DNA of 27,896 bases from Mnemiopsis leidyi (taxonomy: Eukaryota > Ctenophora > Tentaculata > Lobata > Bolinopsidae): the NCBI GenBank assembly GCA_000226015.1, contig JH153612.1, positions 57,014 to 84,909 on the forward strand. The letters run 5' to 3'. The stretch's first letter is position 1. Each line of letters starts with the position of its first letter. The position numbers and the translations under genes were made by a program. Shown piece after piece: positions 19,841 through 27,896 of this stretch. Under the pieces are notes generated by a model. It made no database searches and was not told the DNA's origin. It worked only from the letters and a program-made list of their open reading frames with translations.

Positions 19841-19939
19841 CATTTAAAAGGTCGACATTTAAAGATCAACAAAGACATGCAGAACGAGTCTGAAGAACGA
19901 GTCTGCAGACGAACTAAAGCTAAAAGCCAAAGCCAAAGA

Positions 19940-20530
19940 GCGAGAAAAACGACCGAACCTCACTTCCCTGAGCTCCTTTGCGCGCACGCGGCGATTAAGC
20001 GACCTGTCGTATTGCAGAGCGGGATGTATTAATGATTATTATTTTATATTGTGTGTCTAGCAGTACCGCCAGGCTGGAAGTTAGATAGGGGTCAGCGGGA
20101 CGGCGCTACCTTCGTGACAGTGGGGAGCTAGCTCGTGGGACCGCTGTACAGCTAACCTAGTTGTGTCTGCAGTCATTACATTACTCCTGGTGGCAGTTTG
20201 AACCCGGGCCAACCCCGGACTAGCTCGCAGAGCGGTGACATCAGCTGCGTCACCCTATTTGCGGGGGTAGACCCGGTAAGATGTAGACGGGTATAGTCTT
20301 CTATACGACCCGGTAGTGTCGTCTCCGGGGCTTGCTTTGAGAGTTGGTACCGGGTCGATCTATACTCGTTGTCTTGCCAACATGCAGGACTCTTTGTGTG
20401 GCTGAACCGCTATCTGGCTTACTAGCTATCTCATCACGACTCACGTACATTTACAACAAGTTTCACTGAACAACACTTATCTGCACGGCCAGGACGTCAA
20501 TGTCCCGGTAATGCGCGCTTTCTGACGGAT
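19940..20530. other. GC-rich, CpG-rich island of unknown origin
   Basis: About 590 bases stand out as GC-rich with many CpG. They contain GTGACATCAGCTGCGTCAC (a stem-loop) and a nested hairpin at 20289-20313 (GGGTATAGTCTTCTATACGA followed by CCC). A tRNA-like B-box, GTTTGAACCC, is at 20196-20205 with an imperfect A-box-like word near 20129. It could be a CpG-island promoter, a retrotransposon LTR or a tRNA-derived SINE. No coding frame supports a gene. Confidence 0.4.
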
Positions 20531-21175
20531 TGATAATTACTTTTGTAGATAGTAATGAGAATAAATGCAGGCTGGCCGATAACGGAGCGTTTTAATATTG
20601 TGGAAATTTGAATTTGTCACTATAATTAATAGTAATCATTTTTGTAATTACGCTTGTTTTGGAAACAAACTTCTATCGATACTCGTAAAAGCAAGTAACA
20701 CACATCACTTTGATGATGAAATAGAAACAGTTTGCGTTACAATTCATCGGAGGGCAGCTGTTAATTATATAAGAAACTATTTAATTTAAGGTTACCTCCT
20801 TAAGGTTAAGGAGGAAAAAAACAGAAGTCACCTCAGAATACTAAGAAAAGTTTAAGATATGGCTACATAAACCAAGTTGATAGCAAAATTCAATTCATGA
20901 TTTTTCAAAAGATTTACTTTAGCTGTAAACGATGAACACTGGTTGTTCAAAGCTTCTAACCAAAATCTACTTGTATCTATTACATGTCTACAGAACGTCC
21001 ATCAAAAAGGTCCACAAATTGCACAACCGCTAAGGTAATCAACCATCGTGCTTAAGCTATAATCACAAAGTCTGAATTATGACATATTGAAACGTTTACA
21101 GATCAACGGAAGCTTGTTGCATTTCAAACAAGCCTTATATGACCGTATTACAAGAGGTTATTCAGATGATAAAAG
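20531..21175. other. Intergenic, nothing recognised
   Basis: AT-rich sequence after the GC-rich island. A 63-codon TTG frame at 20598-20789 (+) has no recognisable content. Confidence 0.55.
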
Positions 21176-21240
21176 CACGTGAGGGACCACGTGTGGAAAT
21201 CTAGTCTTTCTATAATTGGCTGAATTTAGATCACGTGATC
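21176..21240. promoter_or_regulatory. Three E-boxes (CACGTG) and an inverted CCAAT box
   Basis: CACGTG occurs at 21176-21181, 21188-21193 (within CCACGTGTGG) and 21232-21237 (within the palindrome GATCACGTGATC), with ATTGG at 21214-21218. The motif combination repeats that of 2137-2228. Confidence 0.4.
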
Positions 21241-21415
21241 AGATTCTCTATCAATTATTCAATTATCGCTGAGTAAGGGTGGGCAAAGGAAATGAGGTTG
21301 GGTCTGTCAATTTCTTCCTTAAACGTAATAAACGTATATATACTAGTATGAATATAGCTATAGGTCTATATTTGAATGATATGGAAATAAACAGGAACGC
21401 ATTACTTAATATTTT

Positions 21416-21452
21416 AATGACGTTTTCATAATGACGTTTTCTAATGACGTAA
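21416..21452. promoter_or_regulatory. Three tandem TGACGT (CRE half-site) motifs
   Basis: AATGACGT occurs at 21416, 21430 and 21443, making a 13-14-bp tandem repeat; the last copy reads TGACGTAA. TGACGT is the CREB/ATF core. It could be a regulatory site or simply a short tandem repeat. Confidence 0.4.
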
Positions 21453-22684
21453 TTATGATAGCTATTTTAATTCTTACGTAACGATTTATTTCTTAGCTCT
21501 TAATGGCTTATTATAGTCTTACATGAAAAGCCTTTCACTTTCAGACAAAAGCGAATGGTTATGTGATAGTTATACGATCTAATTTTTAGTTCTGCGAGAT
21601 GTAAATAGTAAATTGTAAACGCTAAACGAATAAAAGACTTATAGAAGACAAATCTCCGATGAGAAATTGAGAACTAGATTTTAATTTCTGGTATCGTTAG
21701 TTCTTTACAATAAATAGACCTAACAAAGACCTAAGTACAATTAGACCTAGAATCAAATCTAAAACGTGCGCTTATATAAGTATATAGGAGCATGACTCAT
21801 GAGTCATACCATGCAGACGAATGCTAATTTTACGGTACGTGGTTTTTAAATTTTCCATTCCGTTTTCATTACGGTTCATCGAGCGCTAAGAGACATTAAA
21901 TGAAAAGGTTACCTTATAGTTTGTTCCTGATCATAACTGTACAATTAATGCAATGATTAGAATTGCGATTCTTACCCCGACGTTTTCTTGTGAATGAAAT
22001 GGGATTTTATAATTGTGAACGAAATGGGAACTAATTGTGCACGAAATGAGACTTAATCGGAAGAGATAGAGGAATGACCGAGAACAATTCTACGTCTTCT
22101 TCCTTTCTCTCATTTCCCCTGATATGGTTGCAAATATCGATTATTAAGTTTGATGACGAATCCGATGGTCACAATCATAGTCATGAGCCACCAAAACCAT
22201 GCATGGCCCCCTAAATGGCACTATCACCCCAACTACATCATTTACAGACTTTGAAAAAAACCCACCAAGGAAATATCCTTAAGGGCTGATTAAGCCTACT
22301 TTTAAATTACGCAAAAAACAACAATGAACTAGAACTTAAAAATCATGTCGAATCCAAAAAGCTCAATTCCTGGTTTACAAGGCCCCAACAACTCAGATTA
22401 GATCCCCAAGTAACATCTGCAGTCCATGTTTTATCGCACTGTAACCAATATACACTAGTCTATAATTACTTAAACTACCTCAAGTCATTATACCTCAAAT
22501 TCTACCAGTGACTATATTACCAGTGACTATATTACCAGCACCTTGGCCCTTGCATGGCATGCTTATATGATAAACCCGGCCAACAATTACTGCTTGTCAC
22601 CCAGGACTGACATTGATGACAAACTTGCGACAACAATAGCGCTCATGGAACACAAGCGCTAAAAACCACGAGTACTGTTTATAG
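21453..22684. other. Intergenic; only small repeats
   Basis: A loose triple repeat of GTGAACGAAATGGGA lies near 21990-22050, and a 17-base duplication ACCAGTGACTATATT lies near 22505-22535. No gene seen. Confidence 0.55.
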
Positions 22685-22888
22685 CACTTCTCTAAGGAAC
22701 AAGTTAGTTTCTTTTGGAGGTGCAACCCCTATTTGGTAGATACCTGTTCAGGTGTCATCATTCAATGGCCCTCGGGAGAGAGCCCTGTGCAGCTGGGTGA
22801 ACCGGGAACCCCAGTAGGACGCTTCTCGATGGAGGGCCGCCACCTCTATATGACGGTACGTCCGGTGGATGTCACGACAACAAAATAA
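22685..22888 (+). other. GC-rich block with a 67-codon open frame
   Basis: A sharp rise in G+C (about 22711-22880) coincides with an open frame ending at TAA 22886-22888. Its peptide includes GVIIQWPSGESPVQLGEPGT and RHLYMTVRPVDVTTTK, which read like protein. The minus strand is also open over part of it. It may be a single exon or a fragment of a dispersed element. I recognise neither. Confidence 0.3.
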
Positions 22889-25800
22889 AAAAGGGCCAAG
22901 TCAGAAGCTCCCCGTATAAATTTGGCTGTTAAAGTTACCTATTTACATTAACAAAAATGCTGCACAAGGAGTTGAAAGATGCTGCAAGGTCTTCAAAATA
23001 GAAGTTTGAAAAGCATTTTCCTTAAGAACATACTTTACGAACCCCACCATTTATTGACTTACTTACAAAATCCCAGCGATTGACGTCAATGACGCAATGA
23101 ACCTTGTCCTTCTCAAAGAGGTTCTCTGAATGAGTGGATTACTTTTGGAAACTGCGCGACACCAGGTTGGTATTAATCGAATATTAACTTTGTTTCCTAA
23201 ATCTATTCATATAAATTACTGACATTTGATATTAAAGCGTTGATGTAAGAAGTTTTCTGTTAAAGGAAAAACAAGCTCAAATAAAGAAATCTAAACTCTA
23301 AAATTTTTAGAAGCTAATTCAACACTGAGGGAGGTTCATGGAAATCATGTTTTTTAGAAGCTTTCGAAAAACTCTGCAAATCCAACAAAATTATTGAGGC
23401 TATATTAAGCAGCAGAAATGATGAGTGTCTTTCCAGTGATATAAGTAAAACCCTACCATGAAGCTACGTCATAAGTTTTAGAACTGCCAAAGAAGTTTCT
23501 TTCTGTTTATAAACAATTATGACGATATCATACAAGCTAAAGCTTAAATGAAATCTATCTTCATACTTGAGTATCCAGTCGGGCGGTCTACGTGTAGTAT
23601 ATAATGGCCCTGATCCTTGGCCAAACCTCATCAAAGTATCAAAGTAAGTATACTCTTACAAAAGTGTACTATAAACTTGTGAACAAACTCAAGCGACAAG
23701 TTACAAAATGAGCTAGATGGACAAAGTACTCTCACAAATACTCTTGTCAAATAAATTGGGCTTCCGCTCTACAAGGATTGAATTAGGCCTCCTAGTAATC
23801 CTCAAATCACCCATCTTTCCAGTCTACTGAAATCAAATTTTCTAAGCCGTTAATGCGCTTTTCTCTTTGTATAATAGATTAAATAATTATGACTCGATTT
23901 GTATTTTACAAGTAGTTCACGGTAACACACCCTGTTTAAAGATCGATTTGAAAAACTAATTACGGTCTGCGCTAGGATGAAATAAAATTATGTAGATACT
24001 CCACAATACGTGAACATGAAAAACTACTAAAAATAAATAAATGCCGCCCTTTTTCATGAGATTTAGCCGTGCTTTGATCTGGGTCTCGGGTCGAACAATG
24101 ACGGCTTACAGTTCGCCCTGCAAAGTTACAGAATTGTTGCACATTAGTTGCAAGAAGGAAGCTGCATAAACGTACAGTAAGGTTTGCAGATGTGAGAAAA
24201 TTGACCGAAATCAAAATGTTCACTTTGATTTCTTTGTTAAACCTTGTTCTAAATCATGTTATTTTTGATCAAATCGGTTGAAGAATTTTTCACGTATCCA
24301 TATCAAACGAATGATTTTAAAGCGGGGAAGCGAATTAAATCAAGTTTTTAAAAAGTTGAAATATCATTACCGAATTGTTGAGACTCCCTTTGATACACCC
24401 GAACCCGACCATATGAAGAGATAAGTTAACAATAGGTCTTATTTCAATAAATAATTCAAAGGATCATGATAATATCACAGGAAAGACCTTGAACTTGAAA
24501 GGCCTTGCCTGTAAACAGACGGTTTATATATCAAAAAAAAACATTACAATATGTTAATTCATCATTAGGAATTTGATATCCCAAATTTAGAAAAGACATT
24601 TTGATAATCTTGATGAAAAAAATAATATCTAATGCAGCAAAAGCAATATTCGACAATATAGAACTGCATACACCAAAATTCAGTCTCTTATCTGAAAAAT
24701 TATAAATATTTATAGCTTGTCAAATACATATATAATAAAGCTGGTTATGACTTTGAGTTCTTTCATCAACAAATGGAGACACCTTAAGTGATAACAAGAA
24801 CCTCAAAATGCTTCTTCATAACACAACTCCGTGGAAGAATTGTCCTGCGTATTTCTGCCCTCCCGCTTTCTGGTACTCACCCTGGCTTGCAGATGGATTT
24901 GATGAATTGAACAATAAAAATACTCTGATATCACTCTTTCAATTATTTTGATTTAAGCTGTTTAAATTGTAGAGGTATAACGCTATTTCTTTGTCATACG
25001 TTTCAATGTTACACCGAGCTTTCCGCTATACATTACACAAAAATGCTTACAACTAACCTCGTACTTTAAGGAATATTTTCATTGGAAATCTGCAATCTAA
25101 GGAAATATTTTCCCCTGATCTGTAAATGAAATACTGTGCTTTCAACCACACTCTGGACCAGATGATCGCTCATGGACCTGATTGCGTGTCTACCTTTAGT
25201 AATTCGAAAAATATCTAATATTGAACCATCGTAGAAAATTGATAAAATCTCTAGAATTTAACAATGCCATTTCGGTTATCAATATATGTTTTTGGCGATA
25301 GTCGTTAACATATCACATTATGCCATAAAGATTAACATTCGTAGAAAACATTGTGAACTGACCAGATCAAAAGAAAAGGGAGAAGAAGTGATATAAGTAA
25401 GATAATCACGGCCATGTTTTCTCTTTTGACACCTTTTTCTGGATAAACAAAACAGGTTACAGATTTGTTGGCCCTCTCGTCCATAAAAGTATAACATCCA
25501 TTCATAAAATACAATGATTGCGCGGCACTTTATAATCGATGTAAGCTTAAATTAATGCCATGGAAACTGTTGACGGTAACTGCACCCTCGGTGGGTACCA
25601 ATTTATCTTAAAACCTATTTTCATTTGAGAGCAAAGATGCCGGGGTTGTTATGGGGAATTTTTGAAGTCTATAATTTTAAAAAATTGCATAAGTTGTACA
25701 GAACCAGGTCTAGCGCGAATGAAATGGCTTAAAAGTTGAAACATCACAAGAGCTTGAGCTCATATATGATGCGCCAGCAAGAAGCAATTCTAATTATTAA

Positions 25801-27773
25801 ATCAAATCGTTTTTCTACCACTTTATACCAAACGAAACTCAAAATTTTATGATTTTTCTTTGGTTGAAAGTCCTTGAAGTTAATGGTCGCAGCATCACCA
25901 AATCAGAGCTTGCCTCGTATCTCATTCTGGTTGGATCTGTACCAATCCATTGTATAATTTACTTTCATTGTACGGTTACTAAGGATAGCAGTGGTAGTAA
26001 TAATAGAATTCCATTACCATAATTTCTAGAAAACCAGACAAAGAAGACCATCACCAAATGATTAGGATTGTAAGTGACATATAATTTTTGGAATTGTGGA
26101 GAAAGGATTTGGAGTTCGGGCGACATATTAGTAGATCAAATTTTATTGGAAGAAAGATTTACTTTTCTCTTGAAATCTGAATTTCAACAAATAATTTGAA
26201 TTGATTCGAAATATGATTGATCAATTATGGGACGCTTCAAGTCACACTCGAGATCATTGTAAGATTTGAAGAAAACATTGAAACTGTAAAATAAATATTA
26301 CACTTTACTATTACAAAGAAATCGGGAAGATATGACGACAGCATGAATTATAAGCGTGTATTTCTTGTAAATATATGGTATATAATTTCAAGGTTTTGTA
26401 ATTGACAATTGTATGGGTTTTTGGGTAAAACCGAATAGAAAAACACAACTTTAACTATGTAAGTTAAAGTACATATAATAGATTGCAAAAATTTGTGTTA
26501 AGTTTTGATAATTCATTTTGCTAATACTGTATGTCCAAGTTAAGAAGATGTTATTAACTTTAATCTAATCAGTCTTCGGTTCAAAGATTATGCAGCGAAA
26601 TTTAAATTTATATTAAGATCGTAAGATTGAAACCAGTTTTAATATGCTATATCGAGTTAAGATAAATTTAACATTAGTTGTCGACAAATTAGAAAACCCC
26701 ACCGTAAGCGCTCCGAATTACTTTGCGGATGTTATAATATTTAAAATCTTTAGATAAAAAAGAAAAACATCATAGAAAAAAGGTTATTTTGATAAGCACA
26801 ATCGTCATTTGAGGAATCTTCATCTCAATTTCTTCTAATAGTACTGAGTAATCTCCATTCTTGGTTCCATGAAAAAACGGTCGCATCTGATACTCTATTA
26901 TACAAATGGCACTTTCACAAATATTTGTGCTAATTGCAGTTAACTATTCTGCCGTATTCAATCAGAATAAAAATAGATACAACACTTATAATACATTTAA
27001 TTTTATAGAGTGATGAGTTGAATAACTTACGCAACAAATATTTTCACAAAACACATCATTATCTCAACTTTTATTACAAATTGCAGATCTAACAGTCACT
27101 AAGTCAAGAGTCGCAATTTATTAATGTTACGTAATGATAATGTCTTTCAAGTCTTGTATAATACTTATTTAAGCTTGCAATGAGTTACCGAATTTCCTGA
27201 ACTTGATTATTCACAGCATTTCCATGTTTGAGCAGTATACTGCATTTCACGTTAGTTTTTAGATCTTCTCTTCCTTTCTTTGCTTCGCTCTGCGCTTAAT
27301 CGTGGTAGGAACTCATTGCTTTAATTTGAAGCTTTTAGCTCCAACGTGGATCTGATTATCGGTAAATTCTGCCTCCTTCAGAACTGAAGCGTACGTGTTT
27401 TTAGATCGCAAGCATTGATACAAGGTGGAAAGTAATATAAATAAATTGATGAAATTTGTCAAAAAATTTAAAAGATCGTCATGAGTTATATAGTTTTGTG
27501 ATTGAGCAATTTGATCGCCTTCGAGCAAAAGACCACAATGAAATATCTTTGACTTTTACCGTGGATAAAATCACGATCAGCACAGCCACAGCAAAACTTT
27601 GCACTTGTAGTTGTTGCTGTGTGCTAGCGGTGAGTGGCAGTAACTTTGAAATTTGTTACAAAATAAACATGCATATCACTAATCGTCAGTGTGATTATTC
27701 GTTGTAATTAAGTGTAATACAATAGAAAAGCACTATTTAGGAAAAATTAGCTTCACGATGGTAAGACTCTTTT
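22889..27773. other. Long AT-rich intergenic stretch
   Basis: Almost 4.9 kb without a supported gene or large repeat. It has a 9-bp perfect hairpin, ACTTTAACT (26448-26456) with AGTTAAAGT (26462-26470). Frames at 23972-24223 (-), 25332-25514 (-), 27313-27528 (-) and 27456-27707 (+) are short and unrecognised. The last contains a good GTGAGT donor after 27629, which alone is not evidence of an exon. Confidence 0.5.
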
Positions 27774-27896
27774 ATTACTATGGTTACATCCCCTGTGTTA
27801 CCATGGTTACATCCCCTGTTTTACCATGGTTATACCCCTGTGTTACCATGGCTACTACCCCTGTCGTTACCATCGGTTATACCCCGTGTGTTACCT
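27774..27896. repeat. 23-bp tandem array, five copies, running off the window
   Basis: TTACCATGGTTACATCCCCT plus GTG repeats five times with increasing divergence, and the array is cut by the window end. Each unit carries the near-palindrome GTTACCATGGTTAC, close to the RFX X-box consensus (GTTRCC-AT-GGYAAC) apart from one position in the right half. Confidence 0.9.

Noticed and set aside
20129-20205. tRNA gene or clear SINE
   Set aside because: Only a near-match B-box and a poor A-box are seen, spaced too far apart. No cloverleaf can be drawn.

Overview
This window looks like nuclear DNA from an invertebrate animal. It is AT-rich (roughly 63-65% A+T by eye), has no operon-like packing of reading frames, and holds one clear multi-exon gene with GT-AG introns. 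The rest is minisatellites, low-complexity tracts and short non-autonomous DNA transposons. Phylum cannot be settled from sequence alone; a cnidarian, tunicate, mollusc or similar genome would all fit.

The one gene I can support well is on the + strand at 10293-14179. I assembled eight exons by joining phase-compatible splice sites. They give a 388-residue seven-helix receptor of the rhodopsin (class A) GPCR type. Each membrane helix sits on its own exon, with a separate exon for a long second extracellular loop. The receptor keeps the TM1 Asn, LAxxD in TM2, the Arg of the TM3 end, the ICL2 Pro-Phe, the TM5 Pro and the TM7 Asn-Pro. It departs from the family at DRY (TIRY), NPxxY (NPIIF) and CWxP (absent). 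An in-frame stop lies upstream of the ATG, and an AATAAA lies 45 bases past the stop.

Layout: 1-101, 43-bp tandem repeat. 128-340, a 213-bp inverted-repeat element with an 8-bp target duplication and a telomere-like (CCCTAA)n core. 2137-2277, CACGTG and CCAAT boxes with a TATA-like site, followed by three consecutive stem-loops (2307-2416). 3919-4449, a 38-bp minisatellite with a 76-bp dimeric higher-order pattern. 5079-5900, a long polypyrimidine tract with a 114-bp repeat. 7245-7332, an 88-bp pogo/Tigger-like mini-element. 10293-14179, the receptor gene, with a 44-bp minisatellite in intron 6. 14648-14750, 20-bp repeats. 15162-15315, a 154-bp Harbinger-like MITE with TTA target duplication. 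17477-17889, a 29-bp polypurine minisatellite. 19940-20530 and 22690-22880, GC-rich islands of unknown origin. 21176-21452, clustered CACGTG and TGACGT sites. 27774 to the window end, a 23-bp array with an X-box-like core.

Outside the receptor I found only weak candidate exons (8099-8311 +, 15779-15981 -, 18085-18438 -, 19385-19840 +, 22685-22888 +). None has a recognised domain, and several are near chance expectation for this base composition. No tRNA, rRNA, CRISPR or autonomous transposon gene was seen. Base composition and repeat copy numbers were counted by hand and are approximate.
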